Shown: positions 6,751 to 16,893 of the stretch, piece by piece
How positions within the stretch are numbered: the stretch's first letter is position 1
How the letters are laid out: every line of letters starts with the position of its first letter
From: Phaeobacter inhibens DSM 16374
GTDB taxonomy: Bacteria; Pseudomonadota; Alphaproteobacteria; Rhodobacterales; Rhodobacteraceae
NCBI RefSeq assembly: GCF_000473105.1
Contig: NZ_KI421498.1
Location: 1,736,001-1,800,000, forward strand
DNA length: 64,000 nt
Reading direction: 5' to 3'
Translations under genes and position numbers: made by a program
Notes under the pieces: model-generated
What the model saw: the letters and a program-made list of their open reading frames with translations, nothing else
What the model was told of the DNA's origin: nothing
Database searches by the model: none

Positions 6751-9450
6751 ATGAAACCGGGGTTTGCACTTTCTCTGTCCTCCACCGGCGTTGGCCTATT
6801 GCAACGTGCCGCCGGGGGCTGGCGCCAGATTGGCACGGTTTCGCTGGATGTCGAAGATCTGAGCGCCGCACTGGCAGATCTGCGCCAGCTGGGCGAACGC
6901 TATGCCCAGGGACCAATCGCGTGCAAGCTGATCATCCCGAACGATCAGATTCGATACCTGACGCTTGACACCGGAACCACCGATCTCGACAGCCGCCGTG
7001 CCGCTGCCGAGCAGGGCCTGGATGGGGCGACCCCGTATCGCGTGGATGAGCTGGCCTTCGACCTGAGTGAGGACGGGGCAAAGACACATGTGGCTGCCGT
7101 CGCCCGCGAGACTTTGCAAGAGGCTGAAGATTTTGCGCTGATGCATGGGTTTCTGCCGGTGAGCTTTGTTGCGATGCCGCAGGAAATGAACTTTCTGGGG
7201 GAGCCGTTTTTCGGCGCGTCTCAGACCCTGCTGCAATCCGGGGAAGCCCCGGTTGAACCTGACGGTGTTGCGGTGGTTGATATCGGCCCGGCAGGTGCGC
7301 CGCCTGCCATCTCAGACACGGGTGCGGACGCTGAGGTAGATGCCGACACCCGCTTGGACGGAAACGCATCACCCGACGCGCCCGACGCTGATGATACCGC
7401 CCCCGCGGCCCCAGCCCCGTCAAAGCCCGTGTCAGAACTCGAAGACGCATCTACTGATGACAGTCCCATTGATGAGACTGAAACTGCTGCCGCGGAGAGC
7501 AAGCCGGTCGAACAGACCGGAGCTGAGCCGGATCATGTCCCTGACGACACGCCCGTTGCGGATACCGAAGATACACCGGCACCGCCAACAGCCATCGCTG
7601 CGAGCGGTTTTTCGACACGGCGACGCAAGGATGGGGAGCTGCGCGCACAGAAAGCGTCGGTACCAACGGCCGCCCCAGCATCGCCCAAAGCCGCCGCAGC
7701 GACCAAAACCGGTGCTGGGGCCAATACCGCAGCGCCGCATACAGATACCAAGCCAAAGGATGGCCCGCGCGTGGTGCCTCATGCTGCCTTTGGCTCCATT
7801 GCACTTGCCGACAGCCCGGCGGCGCTGGGAAAAGGTGACGTCAAAGCGCCGTCGCTGACCGCTCAGACAACCGGGCCGATCGTCCCCTCCCTCGCCGCCA
7901 AGGGCAGTATCCCCCCCGCTCCAAAAGCATCGGGCCCGGCGCCGGTTCTACCCCGTGATGACATAGGGGACATCCCACTCACGGAGAGGCCCAAAGACAA
8001 GAAATCCCTGCATGAGGCAGGCAAGGCATCCCTACTGGCCGGCGTCTCAAAGCAGAAGGTCGGCGGCAAGCCACGTTTCCTTGGCTTGGCTCTGGTGAGC
8101 GGCTTGCTAATTGTCATGGCGATTGTGGCGGCCTGGGCAATCCTTGCCGACAGGCAGTCCCGCAATGCCGTCAGTGACGCAACTGCGGTGCCATTAAGCA
8201 GCCCAGACACAAGCGGCTCCGGTGACATCGCGCCGCAGGTCAGCGCGATACCAGATCAGCCTGATGAGGGGGCGTTGTTGCCACTGGACGCAACGCCAGA
8301 CGGCACATCGTCCAATGACGCAGCTGCGACTGCGAACGGTGATGAGGGGCTTTCCAGCACGGATACAGCCGTTCTGGACGCGCTGCGGTTGGAGCAGGAC
8401 GCCACACCGACGGCAGATGAGACCCTTACTGAGGATCTGGACCAGGCCGAGCTGGCCCCGGAAGCGGATGAGGCTGCGGCGGCGGCCGATCAGGATACGC
8501 CGCTCACACGCGCGGCCCAATACGCTGCAACCGGCATCTGGCAACACGCGCCTGAAACGCCCGAGGCCCCGGGAACAGATACGCTTGAGACCCTCTATGT
8601 GGCGTCAATTGACCCAACGGATATCTCCAAAGACGCAACAGCCCTGCCTGATCAGACATTGTTCGCCACGGATCTGGAACTGGGCACGATCAGTACCCCC
8701 ACTGCTGCCGGACAGCAGTTTGACCTGGATGAGCGCGGATTGGTCAAGGCCACCCCAGACGGGACGCTGAACCCGGACGGGATCATGGTGTTCCTCGGCC
8801 GTCCCGAAAAAGTCCCGCCACCGACCCCTGCCCGTCCAGACCCGGACGTTGCCGCCGCAGCGGAGGAAGCCGCGCGTCAGGTGATCCTGTCGGAACTTCG
8901 TCCCAAACAGCGCCCCAACGATCTCGTCGAACAAAACGAGCGTGCGCAGCTTGGCGGATTGAGCCGTGCTGAATTGGGCGCAATTCGCCCCCGTGGTCGC
9001 CCACCGGGATTGAAACCGCCAGAAGAGAACAGCCTGCCCGCAACCGCGCAGGCGATTGCACGCTCCGTTGTGCCCCGAGGGCGGCCAGCCAATTTTGCCA
9101 ATCTGGTCGACCGTGCGCAGCGCAACCGTCAGCGCAATGCGGAGCCCAGCATCTCAGAGGCGGTCGCCAGCGCACCGCCGCGAACCGTTACACCACGAAT
9201 CCCATCCAGCGCCTCGGTTGCGCGGCAGGCCACCGTCGACAATGCGATCAATCTGCGACGGGTGAACCTGATTGGTGTCTACGGCACCCCGTCAAATCGC
9301 CGCGCGCTGATCCTGATGCCCAACGGCCGCTACAGAAAGGTAAAGGTCGGAGATCGGATCGATGGTGGTCGTGTTGTGGCTATTGGCGACAGCCAGCTGC
9401 AATACCAAAAAGGCAATCGCAACCTGACGCTGAAAATCCCCAGTGGTTAA
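6751..9450 (+). CDS. Large acidic single-pass membrane protein, PilM/GspL-like head and PilP/GspC-like tail
   Basis: 899 residues with one clear membrane helix at about 444-466 (LGLALVSGLLIVMAIVAAW). Residues 1-150 look like the actin-fold cytoplasmic part of PilM/GspL: short strands, then TPYRVDELAFDL and a VAAVARETLQEAEDF segment. Residues 160-440 are an acidic, Ala/Pro/Thr-rich linker. After the membrane come another acidic stretch and three arginine-proline motifs (RPKQRP at 717, RPRGRP at 746, PRGRP at 775). Residues 839-899 (NLIGVYGTPSNRRALILMPN, then YRKVKVGDRIDGGRVVAIG) strongly resemble the periplasmic PilP/GspC fold. Similar proteins are sometimes misnamed translation initiation factor 2 because of their composition. 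No pilus or type II secretion genes are nearby; function unknown. Confidence 0.8.
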   Translation: MKPGFALSLSSTGVGLLQRAAGGWRQIGTVSLDVEDLSAALADLRQLGERYAQGPIACKLIIPNDQIRYLTLDTGTTDLDSRRAAAEQGLDGATPYRVDELAFDLSEDGAKTHVAAVARETLQEAEDFALMHGFLPVSFVAMPQEMNFLGEPFFGASQTLLQSGEAPVEPDGVAVVDIGPAGAPPAISDTGADAEVDADTRLDGNASPDAPDADDTAPAAPAPSKPVSELEDASTDDSPIDETETAAAESKPVEQTGAEPDHVPDDTPVADTEDTPAPPTAIAASGFSTRRRKDGELRAQKASVPTAAPASPKAAAATKTGAGANTAAPHTDTKPKDGPRVVPHAAFGSIALADSPAALGKGDVKAPSLTAQTTGPIVPSLAAKGSIPPAPKASGPAPVLPRDDIGDIPLTERPKDKKSLHEAGKASLLAGVSKQKVGGKPRFLGLALVSGLLIVMAIVAAWAILADRQSRNAVSDATAVPLSSPDTSGSGDIAPQVSAIPDQPDEGALLPLDATPDGTSSNDAAATANGDEGLSSTDTAVLDALRLEQDATPTADETLTEDLDQAELAPEADEAAAAADQDTPLTRAAQYAATGIWQHAPETPEAPGTDTLETLYVASIDPTDISKDATALPDQTLFATDLELGTISTPTAAGQQFDLDERGLVKATPDGTLNPDGIMVFLGRPEKVPPPTPARPDPDVAAAAEEAARQVILSELRPKQRPNDLVEQNERAQLGGLSRAELGAIRPRGRPPGLKPPEENSLPATAQAIARSVVPRGRPANFANLVDRAQRNRQRNAEPSISEAVASAPPRTVTPRIPSSASVARQATVDNAINLRRVNLIGVYGTPSNRRALILMPNGRYRKVKVGDRIDGGRVVAIGDSQLQYQKGNRNLTLKIPSG

Positions 9451-9510
9451 GGCCAACACAGTCAGCACACTGCGAACAAGGCGCAGAATACACGCCAAAA
9501 GATCGAACAA

Positions 9511-9540
9511 AAAAGCCGGACCAATCTTGGTCCGGCTTTT
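9511..9540. terminator. Bidirectional terminator between the 899-residue gene and hpd
   Basis: AAAAGCCGGACCA and its complement form a 13-bp stem around a 4-base loop, with A-run on one side and T-run on the other. It lies 60 bases after the upstream stop and 25 bases after the hpd stop on the other strand. Confidence 0.9.
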
Positions 9541-9565
9541 GTCGTTACGGTCTGCAAACGGCTGA

Positions 9566-10666
<1,101 letters not shown>

Positions 10667-10809
10667 GCGGCTTCCTCCAAATAGGGAATAGTGTAGCTGC
10701 ATTCAGAATACCGCAATTCAGATGCTTGTTTTGCGCATAGTTTAGGATATGCCAGTGTGAGGCGCGCAAATCACGCGCAATAATTCCAATATTCGTGAAA
10801 GTCCCGCAC
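10667..10809. promoter_or_regulatory. Divergent promoter region hpd / Lrp regulator
   Basis: 143 bases between divergent starts. Two direct copies of ATTCAGA (starting at 10701 and 10717) and a pair of GCGCAA-type repeats around 10763-10780 could be Lrp binding elements. No clear palindrome or strong promoter boxes were identified. Confidence 0.3.
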
Positions 10810-11265
10810 ATGCTAGACATAACTGATCAGAAACTGCTCTCCGCACTGCAAAAAGACGCTCATCTGACGGCACAGCAGCTGGGGGAACTGCTGAACCTCT
10901 CAGCGAGTCAGGCCGGGCGACGCCGGCAGCGCCTGGAGGCCGACGGCTACATCCGCAGCTACGAAGCGCGTCTGGATCCTGACAAGCTGGGGTTGAGTGT
11001 TCAGGGGTTTGTGCAGGTCCATCTGGAAAGTCACGGACCCGAACAATCTGAACGATTTTCACGGCTGGTCCGGATGCGTCCTGAAATAACATCAGCCTGG
11101 ACCATGACGGGCGAAGCCGATTATTTGCTTAGGGTATTCTGCACTGATCTTGCTGCGTTAAACCGGCTTTTGCATGAAATTCTGCTGCCGCACCCGACGG
11201 TCGCGCGGGTTCAGAGCCAGATTGTGATGGCACAATTAAAAAGCGATGGGCCGCTGCCGACTTAA
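10810..11265 (+). CDS. Lrp/AsnC-family transcriptional regulator
   Basis: 151 residues from the ATG at 10810, giving the canonical LDITDQKLLSALQ beginning; a GTG five codons upstream is an alternative. Residues 17-45 are the winged helix-turn-helix (LTAQQLGELLNLSASQAGRR). From about residue 66 a RAM/AsnC ligand-binding domain with the usual beta-alpha-beta pattern follows, containing TMTGEADYLLRV. Members bind amino acids or related metabolites as dimers to octamers. Divergent orientation next to hpd makes control of tyrosine degradation the best guess, with an aromatic amino acid or phenylpyruvate as effector; this is inference. Confidence 0.92.
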   Translation: MLDITDQKLLSALQKDAHLTAQQLGELLNLSASQAGRRRQRLEADGYIRSYEARLDPDKLGLSVQGFVQVHLESHGPEQSERFSRLVRMRPEITSAWTMTGEADYLLRVFCTDLAALNRLLHEILLPHPTVARVQSQIVMAQLKSDGPLPT

Positions 11266-11327
11266 GGTTCCGTGAACACTCGTGCGCTATACAAACACGG
11301 TACAGACTTAGAGATTGGATAGAGACC

Positions 11328-12548
11328 GTGTCCTTTGTAGATCGTCGCATTGAAAGCCGCCCCACCCGCGGCGAGGCTCCATTTGGGCTAAACGAGGTGT
11401 TCTTCTCCCGCACCGACAGCCGGGGGGTCATCATCGCCGGCAACTACGTGTTCCGCAGGGTGTCCCACTACGATTGGGAAGAACTGCTTGGCGCGCCACA
11501 TCGCACCATTCGCCATCCCGACATGCCCAAGGGTGTGTTCCAATTGTTCTGGGACACCATCAAGAGCGGTCAGACCATGGGCGCCTACGTCAAGAACAAG
11601 TCGAAAGATGGGCTTTATTACTGGGTGTATGCTGTCGTGGTGCCCTGCGCTGACGGTTACCTGTCAGCGCGGATCAAACCCAGCAGCAAGATGTTCGACG
11701 ATACCCGAAGCCTCTACGCCAAGCTGCTTGCGGCGGAGCAAAACGAAGGGCTGACACCCGAGGAAAGCGCCGAACGCCTGAAGGGCTGGATCGTCGATCA
11801 TGGTTTTGACAACTATCGGCAATTCGCGACCAAAGCGATGAGTGAGGAACTGATCGCGCGCGATATCGGGCTGGACAATGAGCCGGATCAGATGATTGTC
11901 GATCTGTGTCAGATGTTGGACAACGCCAAGACACTCGTCGGTGAGACCGAAGGCCTGATCAAGGATTTCGACGCCATGCATACAATCCCGCATAACCTGC
12001 GGGTCATTGCGTCGCGTATTGAACCCTCGGGCGGACCGGTCACCGTGCTGTCGCAGAACTATGGCGCGATGTCGCGTGAAATGTCTGACTGGTTTGCAGC
12101 GCATGTCATGGGCAAGGACAGCAATTTCGCGGTGATCGAGGCGGCCGTGGACGATTCCCTGTTTGTGGAGTGCATGGTGCGTGTCCTGAAGGAATGCGAC
12201 ATCCAGCTGCAAAAGGAACGGCGCAGCTTGGGAGAAGTTGACATGCAGGGAGAACGCGACATCCTGGCTCAGCTGGTGGCCCAGCAGCTGGAACGCGCGG
12301 GCAATGGGCTCGACCAGGTGGAGCGCGAAGCCTCACGAATCATGCATGCCTGTCAGGTTATGCACCGCCACTTTCTAGGCCTCAGCTCGACCCGTGTTCT
12401 GTGCAAGATCGAAAGTGCCCGCCTACCGGAGTCAGGCGAAACACTGGCGGATATCATCGATCAGCTTGGCGTCTTTCAGGAGCGCATATCCCAACGGCTG
12501 GAGCGTATTGCAAAACTCAGTAATGAGATCCGCTCACTGGAACGCTGA
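11328..12548 (+). CDS. Aer-type PAS-domain signalling protein without output domain
   Basis: 406 residues from a GTG preceded by GGATAGAGA. Residues 20-125 form a PAS domain closely like the FAD-binding sensor of the aerotaxis receptor Aer: ELLGAPHRTIRHPDMPKGVF, FWDTIKSGQTMGAYVKN and KDGLYYWV are the family's signature blocks. Residues 140-400 are predicted mainly helical, without membrane segments, a HAMP domain, or the conserved hairpin tip of chemoreceptors. The protein is probably a soluble redox or oxygen sensor whose partner is unknown; it may bind the chemotaxis array or a kinase indirectly. No che gene is nearby. Confidence 0.8.
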   Translation: MSFVDRRIESRPTRGEAPFGLNEVFFSRTDSRGVIIAGNYVFRRVSHYDWEELLGAPHRTIRHPDMPKGVFQLFWDTIKSGQTMGAYVKNKSKDGLYYWVYAVVVPCADGYLSARIKPSSKMFDDTRSLYAKLLAAEQNEGLTPEESAERLKGWIVDHGFDNYRQFATKAMSEELIARDIGLDNEPDQMIVDLCQMLDNAKTLVGETEGLIKDFDAMHTIPHNLRVIASRIEPSGGPVTVLSQNYGAMSREMSDWFAAHVMGKDSNFAVIEAAVDDSLFVECMVRVLKECDIQLQKERRSLGEVDMQGERDILAQLVAQQLERAGNGLDQVEREASRIMHACQVMHRHFLGLSSTRVLCKIESARLPESGETLADIIDQLGVFQERISQRLERIAKLSNEIRSLER

Positions 12549-13045
12549 CGCGAGGCGCACGGGTTATGCACAAACCGGGGTCAGAATCCACTAATCTGCC
12601 AGCGCTGGTTTTCTGTTGTCCCTGATAAGAAATAGAGCCGCTGGAATAGCGGCTCTATCTCAAAGGCCTGAGAGACGTAACTCAGATGAGCCAGCTCGTG
12701 CCCGGACCTTTGAACTGCGGCAACGCAGAGGCATCGAGTTTTTTAGGTTGCGACCGCCAGTCCCGGCGCGCTCAAAACCTCTGTATTATTGCCCTTAGCG
12801 TGCCAGCAGTACTGCATTGATGGGTTCTGCCCTGGGGTGCCCCTCCTGCGGAGCCAAATACGCGTACCCTCCGTTTGGCGAGAGGCCCGACCGGTCCTGC
12901 GCGACGGTCAGGCCGTTCCGTGCAGGTTGTCTTTTCGGACAGATATGGTGCCGTAGCAGCAAATGGCAGCGCCGCCACACCGACCCGCGCCACCATCGCA
13001 TGTTAAACGTTGCCAAGCCGGGCAGCGCTTGCGATACCAAAACCT
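12549..13045. other. Unexplained 0.5-kb intergenic region
   Basis: No gene of recognisable family on either strand. It begins with a terminator-like hairpin (12632-12658). The section 12660-12990 is GC-rich with several local inverted repeats, for example the CCTGCG and GACGGTCAGGCCG elements around 12890-12925. A short forward frame at 12817 contains CPSCGAKY but has no second cysteine pair and runs out of phase into the next gene, so it is not called. A small RNA is possible but no known RNA family was recognised. Confidence 0.4.
12632..12658. terminator. Terminator-like hairpin after the PAS-protein gene
   Basis: ATAGAGCCGCT and its exact complement form an 11-bp stem with a 5-base GGAAT loop, 84 bases after the PAS-protein stop. 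On the forward strand it is followed by CTCAAAG, a poor T-tract; on the reverse strand it is followed by TTCTTATC, slightly better. Confidence 0.5.
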
Positions 13046-14938
13046 ATGGATGCATTTCTCTATCAGGCGACGATCTACCTTGCAGCCGCGGTGATTGCCG
13101 TGCCGATTGCCGCACGTCTCGGTCTTGGGTCGGTCTTGGGCTATCTGGCTGCCGGAATCATAATCGGACCGGTGTTCGGGTTCGTCGGAAGCGAAGCCGA
13201 AGATCTGCGCCATTTTGCCGAATTCGGCGTCGTCATGATGCTTTTTCTGATCGGGTTGGAGCTGGAGCCCCGCGCACTTTGGGCGATGCGGCATAAGCTG
13301 CTCGGCCTGGGCGGCCTCCAGATCCTTGTGAGCACGATGGCCCTGATGGGTGCAGCCATGCTAGCAGGGGAGACCTGGCAGGTGGGTCTGGCCATTGGCT
13401 TGGCGCTCTCGCTCTCCTCAACCGCCATCGTACTGCAAACCCTCTCTGAAAAGGGACTGATGCGGACCGGCGGGGGGCGGGCGACATTCTCGGTTTTGCT
13501 CACGCAGGACATTGCGGTCATCCCCATCCTTGCATTGCTGCCGCTGCTGGCCGCCCAACATGGCGCCCAGATCACCGGGAATGGATCCATCGCTCGCAGC
13601 GCGGATGATGCCCATGCCGCATCCAGCCACGCCACACTTTCGCTGGTCGAAGGGCTGCCGGGTTGGGCTGTAACCCTGGTGACCCTTGCCGCAATCGGGT
13701 CAATTGTGCTGGCCGGGGTCTATCTCGCCCGTCCGGTATTCCGGTTCATTCATGCCTCCAACCTGCGCGAGATGTACACGGCTTTGGCGCTGATGATCGT
13801 TGTTGGCATCTCGTTCCTGATGACGCTAGTCGGCCTCTCGCCTGCGCTTGGAGCCTTTCTGGCGGGGGTGGTTCTTGCCAACAGCGAATTCAGGCATGAG
13901 CTGGAAAGCGACCTCAACCCCTTCAAGGGCCTGCTGCTGGGGCTATTCTTCATCACTGTCGGCGCCGGTATCAACTATCGCTTGTTTCTGGCAGAGCCGG
14001 GCGATCTGATCGGCCTCGCCCTCCTGGTGATCATTGCAAAAGGCACCGTGCTTTACTTTGTGGGCAAAGCATTTGGCCTGAAGAAACGCGATCACTGGTT
14101 GTTTACGCTGGGCCTTGCGCAGGCGGGTGAATTTGGGTTCGTCCTGCTGGCATTTTCACGGCAGCTCAATGTTGTGCCGCCTGAGCTATCAGAAAAACTG
14201 CTTCTGGTGATCGCCCTGTCGATGCTGATCACCCCGCTGTTGTTCATTCTCTACGACCTGCTGTCGAAATACAGCAAGGACAGCCCAAAAGAGCAGACCC
14301 CCGATGAGATCGATGAAGAAGGCCCGGTCATCATTGCCGGGATTGGACGCTTCGGCCAGATCGTCAATCGCCTGGTCCGTGCCAGTGGGTTCAATACCGT
14401 TGTTCTGGACAGCAATATGGCATCCGTACAGCTGATGCGGCGGTTTGGCGTCAAGAGCTTCCTCGGTGATCCGACCCGCCCCGAACTGCTGAAAGCAGCT
14501 GGCATTGCAAAGGCCAAGGTCCTCGTTGTGGCGCTTGACGACAGAGAGGCTGCACTCAGGTTGGTTGCCCATGCCCGTCGTGGGTATCCGGATCTGCATA
14601 TCATTGCCCGCGCATTTGATCGCAACCATGTGTTTGAACTCTACAAGGCAGGGGCGAATGACATTGTGCGCGAGATGTTCGACAGCTCCCTGCGTGCCGG
14701 GCGCTATGTTCTGGAGCAGATCGGGCTGAGCGAATATGAGGCGGCGCAGGCCGAACAGACCTTCTATGCGCATGATCGTCAAACCGTGCGCGAACTGGCA
14801 GGTCTCTGGATTCCCGGCACACCCGCCAGCGAAAATCCGGCTTATATCGCCCGTGCCCGTGAGCTGGAGAAAGATCTGGAAACAGCGCTCCTGGAGCTTG
14901 CCGAGGCCAAGAAGTCCTCAGATCAGAAATCAGCCTGA
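13046..14938 (+). CDS. Kef-type monovalent cation:proton antiporter (CPA2) with TrkA-N domain
   Basis: 630 residues from the ATG at 13046; an upstream TTG frame start lacks support. Residues 1-390 carry about twelve hydrophobic helices of the sodium/hydrogen exchanger fold, with the typical GYLAAGIIIGP, LFLIGLELEP and LTQDIAVIP segments. Residues from about 427 form a TrkA-N (RCK) domain with the NAD-binding GIGRFGQ glycine motif, DSN acceptor-site residues and a LGDPTRPELLKAAG segment. KefB/KefC proteins export potassium in exchange for protons and are gated by glutathione adducts and nucleotides. No ancillary KefF/KefG gene adjoins. A long Ala/His-rich loop near residue 190 is unusual in length. 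Confidence 0.93.
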   Translation: MDAFLYQATIYLAAAVIAVPIAARLGLGSVLGYLAAGIIIGPVFGFVGSEAEDLRHFAEFGVVMMLFLIGLELEPRALWAMRHKLLGLGGLQILVSTMALMGAAMLAGETWQVGLAIGLALSLSSTAIVLQTLSEKGLMRTGGGRATFSVLLTQDIAVIPILALLPLLAAQHGAQITGNGSIARSADDAHAASSHATLSLVEGLPGWAVTLVTLAAIGSIVLAGVYLARPVFRFIHASNLREMYTALALMIVVGISFLMTLVGLSPALGAFLAGVVLANSEFRHELESDLNPFKGLLLGLFFITVGAGINYRLFLAEPGDLIGLALLVIIAKGTVLYFVGKAFGLKKRDHWLFTLGLAQAGEFGFVLLAFSRQLNVVPPELSEKLLLVIALSMLITPLLFILYDLLSKYSKDSPKEQTPDEIDEEGPVIIAGIGRFGQIVNRLVRASGFNTVVLDSNMASVQLMRRFGVKSFLGDPTRPELLKAAGIAKAKVLVVALDDREAALRLVAHARRGYPDLHIIARAFDRNHVFELYKAGANDIVREMFDSSLRAGRYVLEQIGLSEYEAAQAEQTFYAHDRQTVRELAGLWIPGTPASENPAYIARARELEKDLETALLELAEAKKSSDQKSA

Positions 14939-15005
14939 ACCTCAGCTGCGCCCCCACCGCCAAACGGAGAGACAGCAAAGCGATACTGAGCCGTCTATCG
15001 GCAGC

Positions 15006-16022
15006 TCAGCTGCCGGAGACGCCCGCTTCCTCAAAGGTTGCCATACCGCTGTGGCACGCGACAGCGGCCCGCAGTACCTGGATGGCCAAAGCCGCACCAG
15101 ATCCCTCTCCAAGGCGTAGATCCAGCGAGAGAAACGGTGGTTTGCCAAGATGGGTCAGCAATGCGGCATGGGCGCTTTCGGCGCTCTGGTGCCCTGCGAC
15201 GACGTGATCCAGTGCAGCCGGGTGGGTCCGCATCAAGCAGGCCGCCGCCGCGCAGCAGATAAACCCGTCCAGAATGACAGGAATTTTCATCATGCGGGCC
15301 GCGGTCATCGCCCCGGCCATGGCGGCAATCTCGCGCCCGCCGAGACGGCGCAGCGCCTCAACCCCGTCAGTGATGGCCGGGCCATGCAGCGCCACCCCTT
15401 CCGCCACAACCCGGGTTTTATTTGCCAGGCCCGTGTCGTCGACACCGGTTCCACGTCCGGTCCAATCCCCGGCGTCCCCCCCGAACAGCGCGCACGCCAG
15501 CGCTGCGGCCGGTGTTGTATTGCCAATACCCATCTCGCCCACCACAAGCAGATCCGCGGAGGGATCAACCGATTTCCATCCAGTCTGCAACGCACTGAGT
15601 AGTTCGGCGCTGTCCATGGCCGCGTCTTTGGTAAAGTCCTTGGTTGGCGTTTCCAGATCAAGGCTATGAACATCGAGCCGGGCACCCGCCAGCTTTGCCA
15701 GCTGGTTGATCGCGGCGCCGCCGTGTTTGAAATTGGCGACCATCTGTGCGGTCACCTCGCTCGGGAAGGCCGAGACCCCTTGCTGCACGATGCCATGGTT
15801 GCCGGCAAAGACGATCACCTGCGGCGCTCGGATCACCGGGCGCTCGGTGCCACGCCAGCTGCCGTACCAGATCGCGAGATCCTCCAACCGCCCAAGCGAG
15901 CCCGGCGGCTTGGTCAATTGGCTGTTGCGTTCGGCCGCGGCCGTTTCAGCCCGTTCATCCACGCCCGGAGCCTGCGCAAGCTGCGCACGAAAGTGATCAA
16001 GCGAAAAGAGCGGTGACAGCAT
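15006..16022 (-). CDS. cobT: Nicotinate-nucleotide-dimethylbenzimidazole phosphoribosyltransferase
   Basis: Forms alpha-ribazole phosphate, the precursor of the lower ligand of cobalamin. 338 residues from the ATG at 16022, which follows GAGG; longer frames upstream carry no ribosome site and no family sequence. Family hallmarks include [53 protein letters not shown] and, near the C-terminus, [12 protein letters not shown] with the catalytic glutamate. It is divergent from cobS, the next-to-last enzyme of the same nucleotide-loop assembly, with only about 100 bp between the starts. In alphaproteobacteria the same protein is also called CobU. No cobalamin riboswitch was seen in the shared promoter region. 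Confidence 0.96.
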   Translation of the reverse strand: MLSPLFSLDHFRAQLAQAPGVDERAETAAAERNSQLTKPPGSLGRLEDLAIWYGSWRGTERPVIRAPQVIVFAGNHGIVQQGVSAFPSEVTAQMVANFKHGGAAINQLAKLAGARLDVHSLDLETPTKDFTKDAAMDSAELLSALQTGWKSVDPSADLLVVGEMGIGNTTPAAALACALFGGDAGDWTGRGTGVDDTGLANKTRVVAEGVALHGPAITDGVEALRRLGGREIAAMAGAMTAARMMKIPVILDGFICCAAAACLMRTHPAALDHVVAGHQSAESAHAALLTHLGKPPFLSLDLRLGEGSGAALAIQVLRAAVACHSGMATFEEAGVSGS

Positions 16023-16121
16023 GGAAAGCCTCATTGCATCGAAGGGGTCGTCGCAGGTAAAGCGGATCATCCGTATGTACCGGTTCATCTTGACACCGCA
16101 AGCCCTCCGTGAGGCCCGCAA

Positions 16122-16880
16122 ATGCGAAAAAACGACATATCTGGTGTAGATTTTCTGCTCGTGTTGATCTTGTTGACACGATTGCCCATGCCAAGGTTGC
16201 AAAAACAGCAGTTTGCGCGACATGCGCACGCGGCTTGGGCGTTTCCCTTTGCTGGGGTTGCCGTTGCGGTACCGGCGTGCCTGTTGGCGGTGATCGCGCA
16301 GGGCATGGGATTATCTCCGATGCTGGCTGCTGGGATCGCGCTGCTCACGCAGACACTTCTGACGGGCGCCATGCATGAAGATGGGCTCGCAGATACCGCA
16401 GATGGGTTCTGGGGTGGTTTCACCCGTGAGCGGCGGTTGGAGATCATGAAGGACAGCCAAATCGGCACCTATGGGGTTCTGGCTCTGATCATGACAATTG
16501 GTCTGCGCTGGATCGCCTATGCGAGTCTGCTGGCAGCTGACGCGGTGTGGGTGCTCTTGCCCGTGGCCATGCTGAGCCGGGCTATGATGCCAGTCGTTAT
16601 GGCAGCGCTGCCGAATGCGCGCACCAACGGCCTGTCCTCCTCCGTGGGGCGCCCGCCCTGGAGGGTCTGCGGGCTGGGGCTGGCGATTGCAACCCTGGCT
16701 GCCGTACTGTTCCTCGGCTGGAACGCCTGGGGACCCTTGCTGGCGATGTGTGCGATCGCTGCCGTCATCGCTGCCACCGCCCGCACCAAGATCGGAGGAC
16801 AGACCGGGGATGTGTTGGGGGCCACGCAGCAGTTGTGCGAGCTTGTCGCCCTGCTCGGCCTGTCCGCCGCCCTCAGCTGA
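16122..16880 (+). CDS. cobS: Adenosylcobinamide-GDP ribazoletransferase (cobalamin synthase)
   Basis: Integral membrane enzyme joining adenosylcobinamide-GDP and alpha-ribazole(-phosphate). 252 residues with about six hydrophobic segments. The catalytic motif [15 protein letters not shown] lies near residue 85 and KDSQIGTYG follows, both invariant in the family; the C-terminal [10 protein letters not shown] motif is also complete. The start has GTGAGG nine bases upstream. It is divergent from cobT. In alphaproteobacterial naming it is CobV. Confidence 0.95.
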   Translation: MRKNDISGVDFLLVLILLTRLPMPRLQKQQFARHAHAAWAFPFAGVAVAVPACLLAVIAQGMGLSPMLAAGIALLTQTLLTGAMHEDGLADTADGFWGGFTRERRLEIMKDSQIGTYGVLALIMTIGLRWIAYASLLAADAVWVLLPVAMLSRAMMPVVMAALPNARTNGLSSSVGRPPWRVCGLGLAIATLAAVLFLGWNAWGPLLAMCAIAAVIAATARTKIGGQTGDVLGATQQLCELVALLGLSAALS

Positions 16881-16893
16881 GCACCGCTGCCGC

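Noticed and set aside
12817-13020. Short forward frame with CPSCGAKY, like a zinc-ribbon protein
   Set aside because: Only one cysteine pair; no ribosome site; it continues out of frame into the Kef-type gene, and GC-rich DNA produces such frames by chance.
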